From RHKX01 sp963743875 (GTDB taxonomy: Bacteria; Actinomycetota; Thermoleophilia; Solirubrobacterales; 70-9), in assembly GCA_963743875.1 (NCBI GenBank), contig CAVURM010000001.1, forward strand, positions 496,001 to 560,000: a stretch of DNA of 64,000 bases, written 5' to 3'. Both the position numbers and the translations under genes were made by a program. Positions 30,761 through 40,539 of the stretch are shown here, piece by piece. Below the pieces are notes generated by a model. The model saw only the letters and a program-made list of their open reading frames with translations. It ran no database searches and had not been told where the DNA came from. Every line of letters begins with the position of its first letter. Position 1 is the stretch's first letter.

Positions 30761-32932
30761 TCAGGGGGTGATGCGGTAGGCGTCGAAGACCTGATCGATC
30801 TGGCGCAGACGGGAGATCGCGGATTTGAGCTGGTTGGTGTCGCCGACTTCGACGACGAAGCGGTTCTGGACCATCGGGTACTTGGTCGAACAGCGGGCCT
30901 CGATGATGTTTACGCCTGCCTCGGAGAAGGTCCGCGAAAGGTCTTCGAGCAGGCGGGTCCGGTCGTAGGCATCGATGGCGATCTCGACTCGGTATGAGGT
31001 GCGATTGTCGCCGGCCCAGGACACCGGCGTGAACCGGTCGGGCGACTTCATCAGCGCACTCACGTTCTTGCAGTCGTCGCGGTGGATCGTGATGCCGCGG
31101 CCGAGCGAGACGTAGCCGACGATGCTGTCGCCGGGTACAGGGCGACAGCATTTCGCAAGTCGAACCATGACGTCGTCGACGCCCTCGACCTCGATTCCGT
31201 AGTCGGTGGCGTCCTGGGTCTTGCGCTCGCGGGCATCCCGCCCCTCGAGAACGCTGCCGCGATTGGAGGTCTCTTCCTCGCCGGCGACTCCCTCGCCGTG
31301 CTTGAGGCGCTGCAGAACCTTGTTGACGACGGTCTTGGAGCTGATCTTGCCCTGGCCCAGGGCCACGTAGAAATCGTCGGCCTTACGGAATCCGACCTCG
31401 CGGATCACGTCGACGAGCAGGGGCGACCCGGCGAGCCGCTGCGGCGGCAGCCCGCGCTTGCGTAGGGTTTCGGAGAGTTCCTCGCGGCCCTTCTTCTCGG
31501 CATCCTCGCGTCGCTCCGACTTGAGGAAGGCGCGAATCTTGTTACGGGCGCGGCTCGTCCGCACCAGGCCCAGCCAGTCGCGCGACGGCCCGCGCTCCCG
31601 CTTTGCGGTGAGGATCTCGACGATGTCGCCGCTGCGCAGCGTGTAGTGGAGTGGCACGATCTTGCCGTTGACCTTGGCGCCGACGCAGCGGTGGCCGACG
31701 TCGGTGTGAACCGCGTAGGCGAAATCGAGTGGTGTCGAGCCGGCCGAGAGGTTCTTGATCTCGCCCTTCGGCGTGAAGACGAAGACCTCGTCCTCGAAGA
31801 GGTCGACCTTGAGCGCCTCGAGGAACTCCTCGGGATCGCCCTCGCCCTCCGCATCGAGCAGGTGGCGGAGCCAGGTCATTTTGTCGCGCTCCGGATCCCC
31901 CTTCGATCGGCCCGGGCCCTCCTTGTAGATCACGTGGGCGGCGACACCGTACTCGGCGAGTTCGTGCATCTCCGCGGTACGGATCTGGATCTCGAGCGGC
32001 TGACCCTGGGGACCGATCACCGTCGTGTGAAGGGTCTGGTACAGGTTCATCTTCGGGGTGGCGATGAAGTCCTTGAAGCGTCCCGGCAGGGGCTTCCAGA
32101 GCGCGTGAATCACACCGATCGCGCCGTAACAATCCTTGACGGAGCCGACGATCACCCGCATCGCCGTCAGGTCGTAGATCTCGTTGAACTCCTTGCCCTT
32201 CTTGGTCATCTTCGAGTAGATCGAGTAGAAGTGCTTGGCCCGACCGGAGATCTCGGCCTCGATCCCCACGGCCGACAGCTCGTCGCTGAGGAACGCGCCC
32301 GCCTCGTCCACATAGTCGGCACGCTCCACGCGCTGCTGGCCGACCAGCTTCTTGATCTCGTCGTACTTGCGCGGGTGCAGGACCTGGAACGCGAGGTCCT
32401 CGAGCTCCCACTTGATCGCGTGAATCCCGAGGCGATGAGCGAGCGGCGCGTAGATCTCGAGCGTCTCACGCGCCTTCGCGAGCTGCTTCTGCTTCGGCAT
32501 CGCGCCGAGGGTCCGCATGTTGTGGAGGCGGTCGGCGAGCTTGATCAGGATGACCCGCACGTCGGCAGCCATCGCAACCATCATCTTGCGGTAGTTCTCG
32601 GCCTGGCTCTCGTCCCGGCTCTCGAAGGTGATGCCGGTGAGCTTGGTGACCCCGTCGACGAGATGGGAGACCTGCTTGCCGAACCCGTTGGCGACCTCGC
32701 CGAGGCTGGCGCTCGTGTCCTCAACGGTGTCGTGGAGCAGCGCGGCGCAGAGCGTCTCGGTATCGAGCCGCAGGCCGGCGCAGATCTTGGCCACCTCGAC
32801 CGGGTGGCTGATGAACTCCTCACCGGAACGTCGGCGTTGGTCGGCGTGGCGCTCGCAGGCGAAGACGAAGGCTCGCTCGACCTCGGTTTGGTCGACGGCG
32901 TCGCCGTTGCCGGAATCGTGCTCGCCGATCAC
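30761..32932 (-). CDS. rel: Bifunctional (p)ppGpp synthetase/hydrolase Rel
   Basis: 723 aa as read from GTG. Domains in order: HD hydrolase (HPVEVAKI, ALLHDTVEDT, LIKLADRLHNMRTL), synthetase (DLTAMRVIV, RFKDFIATPKMNLYQTLHTT), TGS (VFVFTPKGEIKNL to LHYTLRSGDIVEI), zinc-finger CC motif (AKCCRPVPGDSIVGY) and C-terminal ACT. The intact HD and the RFKD loop fit a bifunctional enzyme. Start is doubtful: the GTG has no binding site, while the frame is open upstream through a conserved-looking LTERERELLGDLLAV to a CTG at 33121 that overlaps the recJ stop as CTGA. Confidence 0.93.
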   Translation of the reverse strand: MIGEHDSGNGDAVDQTEVERAFVFACERHADQRRRSGEEFISHPVEVAKICAGLRLDTETLCAALLHDTVEDTSASLGEVANGFGKQVSHLVDGVTKLTGITFESRDESQAENYRKMMVAMAADVRVILIKLADRLHNMRTLGAMPKQKQLAKARETLEIYAPLAHRLGIHAIKWELEDLAFQVLHPRKYDEIKKLVGQQRVERADYVDEAGAFLSDELSAVGIEAEISGRAKHFYSIYSKMTKKGKEFNEIYDLTAMRVIVGSVKDCYGAIGVIHALWKPLPGRFKDFIATPKMNLYQTLHTTVIGPQGQPLEIQIRTAEMHELAEYGVAAHVIYKEGPGRSKGDPERDKMTWLRHLLDAEGEGDPEEFLEALKVDLFEDEVFVFTPKGEIKNLSAGSTPLDFAYAVHTDVGHRCVGAKVNGKIVPLHYTLRSGDIVEILTAKRERGPSRDWLGLVRTSRARNKIRAFLKSERREDAEKKGREELSETLRKRGLPPQRLAGSPLLVDVIREVGFRKADDFYVALGQGKISSKTVVNKVLQRLKHGEGVAGEEETSNRGSVLEGRDARERKTQDATDYGIEVEGVDDVMVRLAKCCRPVPGDSIVGYVSLGRGITIHRDDCKNVSALMKSPDRFTPVSWAGDNRTSYRVEIAIDAYDRTRLLEDLSRTFSEAGVNIIEARCSTKYPMVQNRFVVEVGDTNQLKSAISRLRQIDQVFDAYRITP

Positions 32933-33117
32933 CGCCAGCAGATCGCCGAGTAGCTCGCGCTCGCGCTCGGTCAGGTCCCGCGTGATCGCGTCGACCGGGG
33001 CGCGAGCCGGAACGCCCGAACCGTCCCTGCCGGTCGTCTCAACGCCGACGCGGATCCGCCCCGACCGCTCCAGCGCAGGGTCGACCGCGGCGCCGTTGGC
33101 GTCGGGTGGAGTGCCCG

Positions 33118-35691
33118 TCAGGGCTCCGCTCTTCGGATCTGCAGGTATTTGCGACCCTCCTGATGGGTGTTCGTATAGACGCCGTAGGCGTCAGATCGCT
33201 CCAATGCGGTCTGCTCAGAGGATACGACGCGCAACAACCGGGAATCGTCCTCTTCGACGCCCGCCACAATCCCCAGCTCACGCAGGACTCGCACCGAACG
33301 CGCCGCCGCCTCCGGCGTGCGGCCGTAGCGACCCGATCCGCTGAGGAGCTTCCGCAGGCTCTCCCCCTCTACCGGTCCGACGCTCAGGCCCCGGTAGATC
33401 TCCGCGAGCGGGCCGCGAAGATCCCATTCCGAGTCCCAGCAGAGCTCGGCGAGCTCGGCGGAAGGGCCCCAGCAGAGATGGGCGTATCCGGCCCCCGTCG
33501 ATGCCAGGGCGATGCTCTGCAGGCCGGCGCCGCTCGGCGGATCGACCAGGACGAGATGCTGGAAACGGACGGCGGCCGCAGGCTCACGAGCCAGGGATTC
33601 CCAGTCGGTGACCAGCAGGTTGCAGGCGGCGTTCGCCCCCCGTGTCTCGAGTTCGCCGGCGGGGCATCGCAGGCAGACGCACGAGGGCTCGATGGCACCT
33701 CCGATCGTGCCCTGCTCCGCCAGCGCCGACCGCCTCGCCGCGTCGGCGGCGACGACGATGACCCGCTCACCACTCGAGAGCAGTTCAGCCATCCGGGCGC
33801 TCGCCGAAGACCGGCGCGCGTCGAGCACGACTCTCGGTCCGCCAGCGCGGGCGGCGACGGCCGCAGCGGCGGCCGGAGTGGACGGATCCCGGGCGAGTTC
33901 AGCCGCGAAGCGTGGCCACCACTCGTCCTCGGCGCCCTCCGGGCAGGTGTGGCCACGATCGACCTCCGCGTCGGCGCCCGGGTCGGGGCGGCGAGCGAAG
34001 GCATCGGCCAGCACCGCCCGAGGCTCGACGGCCCCATTCCAGTGGTTGACTTCGAGCCTCACCGCGATGTCGTGCGGGGCGCGCTGGGCAGCCTCGAGTT
34101 TTCCGTTCGAGTTGAACGCGACCCCGCGCGCCGAAAGCGTCCCGGTGCTGAGGTTGAAGCGTGCATGCTTGCCCTCCTCCCCCATCGGCCGTACGTCGCC
34201 GACCCGTGCCCCGGGAACGAGCAGCTTGATGCCCGGGTTGCCCTGGCCGAACGGCGCCAGGGTGGCGAGCTGTTCGGCCACGTCGAGGTCGAGCGACTCG
34301 GCTCCGACGAACGCGTCGATGAGCTCGGGCTCGCCGATCCCCTCGGCCGGCGCGACGGATCTCGCATGCTCGGCCATCGCCTCGCGGAACGCATCGATCC
34401 CGTCGGCGGGAAGCTCGAGCCCCGCCGCCGCTCGATGGCCGCCATAGCGCTCGAGCATCGCGGCGCAGGCATCGAGCCCGCCGAGCAGATCGAAGCCGTC
34501 GACGCTGCGGCCGGAGCCCTTGGCGGTCCCGTCCTCGGCGATCGAGAGCACGATCGCCGGTCGCTCGTGCCTCTCGACCAGTCGGGAGGCCACGATTCCG
34601 ACCACGCCGGGGTGCCAACCCTCGCCGGCGACCACGATCACCGGCGCCGACCTCTGCTCCTCGGGCAGTGCGCGGAGCGCCGCCTCCGCCTCGTTGCTCA
34701 CAGCGCGCTCGGTCTCTCGTCGCTCGTGATTGGCGGCATCGAGCTCGGCCGCGATGTCCTCGGCCCGGGCAGGGTCGTCGGTCAGCATCAGCTCCACTCC
34801 CGCGTCGGCGCGATAGAGCCGTCCGGCGGCGTTGAGGCGCGGGCCGAGCCGGAAGGCGATGTCCCCCTCGTCGATCCGCTCGGGTTCCACTCGGGAAATC
34901 GACATCAGCGCGAGCAGACCGGGCCGGGGCGACCGGCGGATCCGGGCCAGGCCGCGACGGACCAGGAATCGGTTCTCGCCGGTCAGCGGAACCAGGTCAG
35001 CGACGGTGGCCAGCGCGATCAGATCGAGATCGCGCATCCCGAGCGACCCGTCGCCGGCGATCTGCCGCTCCATCGCCTGCGCGAGCTTGCCGGCGACGGC
35101 CGCGCCGCAGAGGCTTTCGAACGGGTAATGGGATACCTGCGGGTGCACGATCGGACATTCCGGCAGGCGCTGGCCCGGCTGGTGGTGATCGGTGACGACC
35201 ACCTCGATCCCGGCAGCCTGGATCTCCTCGATCTCGACCGCGGAACCGATCCCGCAGTCGACCGTGATCAGGAGCCCGGTTCCGCGCTCGCGGAGCCGAT
35301 CGATGGAACCGACCGTCAACCCGTAGCCGTCAGCGAGGCGATCGGGGATGAGCCAGTCGCAGTCCGCTCCCGCGCGGCGCAGGGCGCCGACCATGATCGA
35401 CGTCGAGCAGATCCCGTCGACGTCGTAGTCGCCGTGGACGGTGATCCGGGCACCGGCGGCAATCGAAGCGGTGATCAGCTCGATCGCTTCCTCGATCCCC
35501 TCGAACAGCTCAGGATCGTGGGTCTCCTCGGCATCGAGGAAGGCCCGAGCCGCTTCCACGGTCCGATGCCCGCGCCTGACGAGCGCGATCGCGACGGGGT
35601 CGGCGAGCTGCAGATCGTCGGCGATCCGGCGGGCCTCGCCGTAGTCGTAGGGCCTGGCTGTGTAGGGACTTGCGGTTCGGCTCGCGCTCAC
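33118..35691 (-). CDS. recJ: Single-stranded-DNA exonuclease RecJ with long C-terminal extension
   Basis: 857 aa. DHH phosphoesterase motifs HGDYDVDGICST (about 84-95), TVDCGIGS and VVTDHHQPG, then DHHA1 (GGHRAAAGLELP) and an OB-type region. The remaining 300 or so residues resemble the C-terminal extension found in Gram-positive RecJ, with a degenerate helicase-like fold (ACNLLVTDWESL) and a terminal winged-helix-like part. Acts 5' to 3' in recombination and mismatch repair. Followed by rel with overlap or a 185-base unassigned stretch, depending on rel start. Confidence 0.9.
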   Translation of the reverse strand: MSASRTASPYTARPYDYGEARRIADDLQLADPVAIALVRRGHRTVEAARAFLDAEETHDPELFEGIEEAIELITASIAAGARITVHGDYDVDGICSTSIMVGALRRAGADCDWLIPDRLADGYGLTVGSIDRLRERGTGLLITVDCGIGSAVEIEEIQAAGIEVVVTDHHQPGQRLPECPIVHPQVSHYPFESLCGAAVAGKLAQAMERQIAGDGSLGMRDLDLIALATVADLVPLTGENRFLVRRGLARIRRSPRPGLLALMSISRVEPERIDEGDIAFRLGPRLNAAGRLYRADAGVELMLTDDPARAEDIAAELDAANHERRETERAVSNEAEAALRALPEEQRSAPVIVVAGEGWHPGVVGIVASRLVERHERPAIVLSIAEDGTAKGSGRSVDGFDLLGGLDACAAMLERYGGHRAAAGLELPADGIDAFREAMAEHARSVAPAEGIGEPELIDAFVGAESLDLDVAEQLATLAPFGQGNPGIKLLVPGARVGDVRPMGEEGKHARFNLSTGTLSARGVAFNSNGKLEAAQRAPHDIAVRLEVNHWNGAVEPRAVLADAFARRPDPGADAEVDRGHTCPEGAEDEWWPRFAAELARDPSTPAAAAAVAARAGGPRVVLDARRSSASARMAELLSSGERVIVVAADAARRSALAEQGTIGGAIEPSCVCLRCPAGELETRGANAACNLLVTDWESLAREPAAAVRFQHLVLVDPPSGAGLQSIALASTGAGYAHLCWGPSAELAELCWDSEWDLRGPLAEIYRGLSVGPVEGESLRKLLSGSGRYGRTPEAAARSVRVLRELGIVAGVEEDDSRLLRVVSSEQTALERSDAYGVYTNTHQEGRKYLQIRRAEP

Positions 35692-35749
35692 GCAGTCAGG
35701 CTTGCACCGTTCGAGGACGGAACCGACCCGTGAAGCCGCAAATAGGGGT

Positions 35750-36034
35750 CTATGCGTCGCCGTAGTGGGCGGGGTGGTGACGCGGGTCGCGCGAACCGAT
35801 CACGTAGGTGATCGCGAGTGCGATCAGGCAGCCGGGAACGGCCGCGAAGAAGGTGAGGATGTCGGTCTGGCCGAGGCTGTCGCCCTGGGCGATCTGCCAA
35901 AGAGCACCGCTGACGATCGCGCCGGCAACCGCCGCCAAGAAGGCACCGACGATGCCGCCGACGAAACGATCGGGAACGAAGACGGTGAAGTGCCAGAGAG
36001 CGACTCCGAGCGTGATCCAGACGAGCATCGCCAT
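35750..36034 (-). CDS. Small three-helix membrane protein
   Basis: 94 aa. Hydrophobic helices near 3-20, 25-48 and 58-80; Gly/Ala-rich VGGIVGAFLAAVAGAIVSGA resembles small glycine-zipper membrane proteins. A basic tail RDPRHHPAHYGDA ends it. No assigned function. ATG at 36034, just after secDF on the same strand (10-base gap), so probably cotranscribed. Confidence 0.7.
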   Translation of the reverse strand: MAMLVWITLGVALWHFTVFVPDRFVGGIVGAFLAAVAGAIVSGALWQIAQGDSLGQTDILTFFAAVPGCLIALAITYVIGSRDPRHHPAHYGDA

Positions 36035-36044
36035 AGCTAGAGCC

Positions 36045-38861
36045 TCACCGGTTCCTTCCGTGCTTGCGCTTGTGTTCCTGGCGTCGACGGCGAGCCGCGA
36101 GACGACGCTCGCGTTCGTTCATCCCGGATTCGTCCACCGCAGCCTCGGACACTGAGTCGCTCGCGTCGGCGGCGCCGGTGCCCCCCACGGCCGGCACCAC
36201 CGGAGATGGGCGCGCGGGCTCGACGGGACCGCCGTTGCCGCCGCCCTCGTCGTCGACACCGAGATCGGGCTCGCCGCCGACGAGGGCAACTTCGTTGTCC
36301 TCGGGGAAGGCCGGCACGAGGCCCATCTGCTCACGGATTCGAGCGGCACGCGCCTGATAGGCGGGCTCGCGCTCCTTCCAGGCGATCAAAACCGGCGTGG
36401 CGATGAAGATCGACGAGTACGTACCGGAGAGGACGCCGACCATCATCGCGAAGGCGAAATCGCTGAGCGTGTCGCCGCCGAAGACGAGGATCACAGCGAT
36501 CAGGAACACCGTCGAGAGGCCGGTGATCAGCGATCGGGTAAGCACCTCGCTGAGCGAGCGGTTGGCGATCTGGGAGAAGGTCGCGCGCGGCAGGCGCGGC
36601 ACGTTCTCTCGTATTCGATCGAACACGATGATCGTGTCGTAGAGCGAGTATCCGAGGATCGTCAGGAAGGCGGCGACGGTGCCGCTCGTTACCTCCCTTC
36701 CCACCAGCGAGTACACGCCCGCGGTGATCAGGATGTCGTGGACCACGGCGATCATCACCGGAATCGCGTACTTCGGCTCGAATCGGAAGGCGACGTAGGC
36801 GGCGATGAGCAAGAGTGAGAATGCGATCGCGTAACCGGCGCTGCGGGCGATCTGCTGACCGAAGGTCGGGCCGACCGACTGGCTCTCGAAGCCGGTCTGA
36901 TCACCCCCCTCGAAGCCGAAGTCGGAACTCAGCTGGCGTTGGACGTTGCCGACCTCGTCGGGCGGAATCGTGCCCTGGATCTGGAAGACGTTGGAGCCGA
37001 ACTCGGGCTGTTCGGCCTCCTGGACCTTGACGGCGTCCGGATCGGCTACGCCCGCGTCGCCGAGCGAGGTGCGGACCTCGTCGACGCTGACGTCCTCGGC
37101 CAGGGCGACGTCGATCTTCGTGCCCGACTCGAAGTCGATACCGAAATTGAGCTGAGCGGTGGCGAACGAGAGCGCGCCGACGATGAGGATCATCCCGGAG
37201 ACCGAGAAGAACCACCGGCTTGCTCCGGCGAAGTCGAAATGCCAGGTGACATGCTTGTCGCGAGCGCCGAGGAAGGCGGGCGAGCGCAGGATCGGACTGC
37301 GGCCGAGCAGTCCGAGGACGGCGCGGGTGAAGACGACCGCGGTCAGCAACGAGACGATCGTGCCGACGCCGAGGGTGAACGCGAAGCCCTTGACGCCCGC
37401 TGTCGCAAGTCCGAAGAGGATGAACGCGGTCAGCAGGGTGATCACGTTCGCGTCGATGATCGTTCCGATCCCGCGCTTGTATCCCGTCGTGATCGACGAG
37501 ATCATCGAGTGCCCCTTGCGGGACTCCTCCTTTATTCGCTCGAAGATGACGACGTTCGAGTCCGCGGCGACGCCGATCGTGAGGATCAATCCGGCGATGC
37601 CCGGCAGCGTCAGGGTGATTGGGATCAGCTTCATCATCGCCAGGAAGAAGACGGCGTAGACCCCGAGTCCGACGATCGCGATCACGCCGAGGAAGCGGTA
37701 ATAGAGGAGGAAGAAGATCGAGACCAGGAGAAGGCCGAGCAGTCCGGCCTTGAGGCCGTCGTCGAGGGCCTGCTGGCCGAGCGTCGCCGTGACGGTGCTC
37801 TGGCTGATCAGTTTGAGTTCGACCGGGAGGGCGCCGATCTTCAGGAAGGTCGCGAGATCCTGCGCCTCCTGGAGCTGGAAGCTGCCCGAGATCTGGGCGC
37901 CGGTGCGACCGTCGATCCCCTGGGGGTTCTCGTTGTAGTCGATGATCGGCCGGGTGACGATCGTGCCGTCGAGGACGATTGCGAACGAGTACGGCTGGCC
38001 GAGCGAAGCCTGACCGCGCTCGGCGATCCGCTTGGTGATCTGCGCGAAGGCGGCCCTCCCCTCGTCGGTGAAGTCGAAGGTGACGTTCGGCTGGTTGTTC
38101 TGGTCGAAGTTCTGCTCAGGGTTCTTGATGTCGTCGCCGGTCAGCTCGGGCCGATCTCGCAGGACGAAGTAGCGCGGTGGAGCGTCAGGGCTGTCGATGT
38201 TCTCCTGGTCCTGGACCACGATCGTGCCCTGCGGAACCGTGAAGATCTTCTGATCGTCCTTCGGCAGCGCCTTCGCAGCGTCGGTCGAGAAGAGGTCGCG
38301 GTTGCTGGTTTCGGGTCCGGCAACGAACTGACGACTCTTCTTCTCAAAGAGGTACAGCTCGGGTGCCGTGGTCGTGCAGACCTTGTCGCAGGTGGTGTCC
38401 TGCTTGGAGGCGAGTTCGGCGGCGTCGTAGAGGCTCGTCGTCGACTGCTGATTCAGATTGGCCGGGGTGACCTCGGTGACCTTGGGGTCCAGCGGCACGA
38501 CGTTCGGCTCGAGGTCGTAGAAATAGAGCTTCGCGGTGTCGCCGACCTGCTCGATCGCCCGCTGGGTGTCCTGGACGTTCGGCAGGCTGATCTGCACCTG
38601 ATCGGTGCCCAGCGGCGCGATCTCGGGCTCGGAGACGCCGAGGGCGTCGACCCGGTCGCGGATGATCTCGATCGCCCGATCGATGTCCTCGTTGTCGACG
38701 ACTGGGTTTTCGGCGCTCGGGAGCCCCTGGTAGATCAGCTGGGTGCCGCCGCTCAGGTCGAGGCCGAGCTTGGTGGGCTTGGTCGCGATCACGTACAGCG
38801 ACCCGGCCAGGAGAACCAGGATCACGGCGACGATTGAGATGTTGGTGCGACGACTGCCCAT
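36045..38861 (-). CDS. secDF: Fused SecD-SecF protein-export subunit
   Basis: 938 aa. Uses the proton gradient to pull exported proteins through SecYEG. SecD half: LGLDLSGGTQLIYQG, first periplasmic domain, then a five-helix RND bundle (GVAADSNVVIFERIKEES). SecF half starts about residue 530 with FAGASRWFFSV, has NFGIDFESGT, SLYDTIIVFDRIREN and its own helices. A charged Lys/Arg tail (HKRKHGRNR) ends it. The linked form is known in several Gram-positive groups and Thermoleophilia-type genomes; most actinobacteria have split genes. ATG at 38861. Confidence 0.94.
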   Translation of the reverse strand: MGSRRTNISIVAVILVLLAGSLYVIATKPTKLGLDLSGGTQLIYQGLPSAENPVVDNEDIDRAIEIIRDRVDALGVSEPEIAPLGTDQVQISLPNVQDTQRAIEQVGDTAKLYFYDLEPNVVPLDPKVTEVTPANLNQQSTTSLYDAAELASKQDTTCDKVCTTTAPELYLFEKKSRQFVAGPETSNRDLFSTDAAKALPKDDQKIFTVPQGTIVVQDQENIDSPDAPPRYFVLRDRPELTGDDIKNPEQNFDQNNQPNVTFDFTDEGRAAFAQITKRIAERGQASLGQPYSFAIVLDGTIVTRPIIDYNENPQGIDGRTGAQISGSFQLQEAQDLATFLKIGALPVELKLISQSTVTATLGQQALDDGLKAGLLGLLLVSIFFLLYYRFLGVIAIVGLGVYAVFFLAMMKLIPITLTLPGIAGLILTIGVAADSNVVIFERIKEESRKGHSMISSITTGYKRGIGTIIDANVITLLTAFILFGLATAGVKGFAFTLGVGTIVSLLTAVVFTRAVLGLLGRSPILRSPAFLGARDKHVTWHFDFAGASRWFFSVSGMILIVGALSFATAQLNFGIDFESGTKIDVALAEDVSVDEVRTSLGDAGVADPDAVKVQEAEQPEFGSNVFQIQGTIPPDEVGNVQRQLSSDFGFEGGDQTGFESQSVGPTFGQQIARSAGYAIAFSLLLIAAYVAFRFEPKYAIPVMIAVVHDILITAGVYSLVGREVTSGTVAAFLTILGYSLYDTIIVFDRIRENVPRLPRATFSQIANRSLSEVLTRSLITGLSTVFLIAVILVFGGDTLSDFAFAMMVGVLSGTYSSIFIATPVLIAWKEREPAYQARAARIREQMGLVPAFPEDNEVALVGGEPDLGVDDEGGGNGGPVEPARPSPVVPAVGGTGAADASDSVSEAAVDESGMNERERRLAARRRRQEHKRKHGRNR

Positions 38862-38895
38862 GGTGGGTTACGTGAGCGGGTGCTGCGCCCTCTGC

Positions 38896-39381
38896 CTATT
38901 CCGGCGTGAGGACGAGCAGCATTCCGCCGTCGTCATCGTAGGCCGGAAAGACATCGGCTACCGCCTTCGCCGGCAAATCCCCCTCGGCGTGGACTGCAAC
39001 CCGCTTGCCGAGGGAGCGCACGCCCCACTCGAGCGTCGTCTCGATCGGGTCCGAGACGCCGTCGCCGTCCGTGTCGGCGGTCGTGCCGCCATTGCCGGGA
39101 TCGATCCACTCCAGCCCGAGAACGTCCTTGACCGGACGACCGATCACGTCCTCGTCGGTCAGGCCGGTCAACTCGAAACCGCCGCGACCGACATCGAGCA
39201 CGCGGCCCTTGCCGTCGCAGGTGAAGAACGCTGCGTCCGGGGCCGGGTAGTAGTCGTCGAGCAGCTCGAAGAGGAAGCCGAAGCCGCACTTCGGACAGCC
39301 CTTGGGGCGACTCGAGAGCCCGGCGGTTCGCTCGCCGCTCTGGACGCGATTACCGCAGTTGGGGCAGATGAAGAAGGGCAC
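38896..39381 (-). CDS. Zinc ribbon plus PAS-like domain protein
   Basis: 161 aa. Four Cys in two knuckles, CPNC (6-9) and CPKC (29-32), then a PAS-like fold: AAFFTCDGKGRVLDVGRGGF, ELTGLTDEDVIGRPVKDVLG and a C-terminal GGMLLVLTPE. An acidic DTDGDGVSD loop might bind calcium. No output domain is present, so it may act as an adaptor or sensor. GTG at 39381 with TAGCCT seven bases upstream. Between secDF and ruvB. Confidence 0.7.
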   Translation of the reverse strand: MPFFICPNCGNRVQSGERTAGLSSRPKGCPKCGFGFLFELLDDYYPAPDAAFFTCDGKGRVLDVGRGGFELTGLTDEDVIGRPVKDVLGLEWIDPGNGGTTADTDGDGVSDPIETTLEWGVRSLGKRVAVHAEGDLPAKAVADVFPAYDDDGGMLLVLTPE

Positions 39382-39388
39382 TCACGCA

Positions 39389-39394
39389 AGGCTA
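39389..39394 (-). promoter_or_regulatory. Leaderless -10 box of the zinc-ribbon/PAS gene
   Basis: TAGCCT ends seven bases before the GTG start on the minus strand. Confidence 0.5.
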
Positions 39395-39451
39395 TTGAAT
39401 CGGCGCCGCCCGCCACCCCGCTGGGGGCCCCCAAACTCATCGGATCGGGCC

Positions 39452-40516
39452 TCAAAACAGGCTGGGGAGGCCGTCGGGCACGGGCAGGCCGAGGTGGTCG
39501 TAGCCGCGCTCGGTCAGGACACGCCCGCGCGGGGTCCGCTTGAGCATCCCCTGCTGGAGCAGGTAGGGCTCGTAGACGTCTTCGATCGTGTCCTGCTCCT
39601 CGTCCACGGCGGCGGCGAGCGTCGAGAGTCCAACCGGACCGCCCGAGAACTTGTTTGCGATTGCGCCCAGGATGGCTCGGTCGTGGCGGTCGAGACCACC
39701 TTCGTCGACCTCCAGCATCGCGAGCGCGGATGCGGCCATCTCAGACGTGACGACGCCCTCGCCGTGAACCTCGGCGTAGTCGCGCACCCGCTTGAGCAGC
39801 CGGTTGGCGACTCGCGGCGTCCCCCGGGAGCGGCTGGCGATCTGGGCGGTTCCACCCGGTTCGATGCCGACGCCGAGAATCACCGCCGAGCGCTCGACGA
39901 TCAGCGCGAGATCCGCCGGGTCGTAGTGCTCGAGCCGGTGGCTGACGCCGAAGCGGTCGCGAAGCGGCGTCGTCAGCAACCCGGCTCGGGTTGTAGCTCC
40001 AACCAGGGTGAAGGCGGGTAGATCCAAGGTCACCGTCCGCGCCCCGGCCCCCTGGCCGAGGACGACCGGCAGCTGCCGGTCCTCCATCGCCGGATAGAGC
40101 GTCTCTTCGATTGCCCGGTTGAGGCGGTGGATCTCGTCGATGAAGAAGACGCTGCCCGGCTCGAGCGTGGTCAGGAAGCTGGCGACGTCGGCCTTGCGCT
40201 CAAGCGCGGGACCGGCGGTCTTGACCATCGGCACGTTCAACTCAGCGGCGATGATGTGGGCCAGCGAGGTCTTGCCGAGGCCGGGCGGGCCGGCCAGCAG
40301 GACGTGATCCAGGGGCTCACCGCGTCGTCGCGCGGCCTCGATGAAGACACCGAGCTGATCGGTCACCTGGCGCTGATTGACGAACTCAGCCAGCTTCGAC
40401 GGCCGCAGATTGCGATCGAGGTCCTCCTCCCCGCCACCGGCGCGTGCGTCGGCGATCCGCGGCTCGGCGTCGGCCTCGATCGCCGCCTCGTTGAGTGGAA
40501 TTCGTTCTATCGCCAT
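39452..40516 (-). CDS. ruvB: Holliday junction helicase subunit RuvB
   Basis: 354 aa AAA+ motor that drives branch migration with RuvA. Walker A GPPGLGKTSLA, Walker B FIDEIHRL, sensor GATTRAGLL, arginine finger in the RDRFG segment, and a C-terminal winged helix (GMLKRTPRGRVLTERGYDHLG). N-terminus SKLAEFVNQRQVTDQLGVFI is typical. ATG at 40516; downstream of ruvA with a 23-base gap. Confidence 0.96.
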   Translation of the reverse strand: MAIERIPLNEAAIEADAEPRIADARAGGGEEDLDRNLRPSKLAEFVNQRQVTDQLGVFIEAARRRGEPLDHVLLAGPPGLGKTSLAHIIAAELNVPMVKTAGPALERKADVASFLTTLEPGSVFFIDEIHRLNRAIEETLYPAMEDRQLPVVLGQGAGARTVTLDLPAFTLVGATTRAGLLTTPLRDRFGVSHRLEHYDPADLALIVERSAVILGVGIEPGGTAQIASRSRGTPRVANRLLKRVRDYAEVHGEGVVTSEMAASALAMLEVDEGGLDRHDRAILGAIANKFSGGPVGLSTLAAAVDEEQDTIEDVYEPYLLQQGMLKRTPRGRVLTERGYDHLGLPVPDGLPSLF

Positions 40517-40539
40517 CGGCTACCGCTCAACAGCTTCAC

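Noticed and set aside
33106..35733. 875-codon plus-strand open frame opposite recJ
   Set aside because: Mirrors recJ codons in antisense; the minus strand carries the full DHH motifs.
36939..38837. 632-codon plus-strand open frame opposite secDF
   Set aside because: Charged, repetitive shadow of the membrane protein on the other strand.
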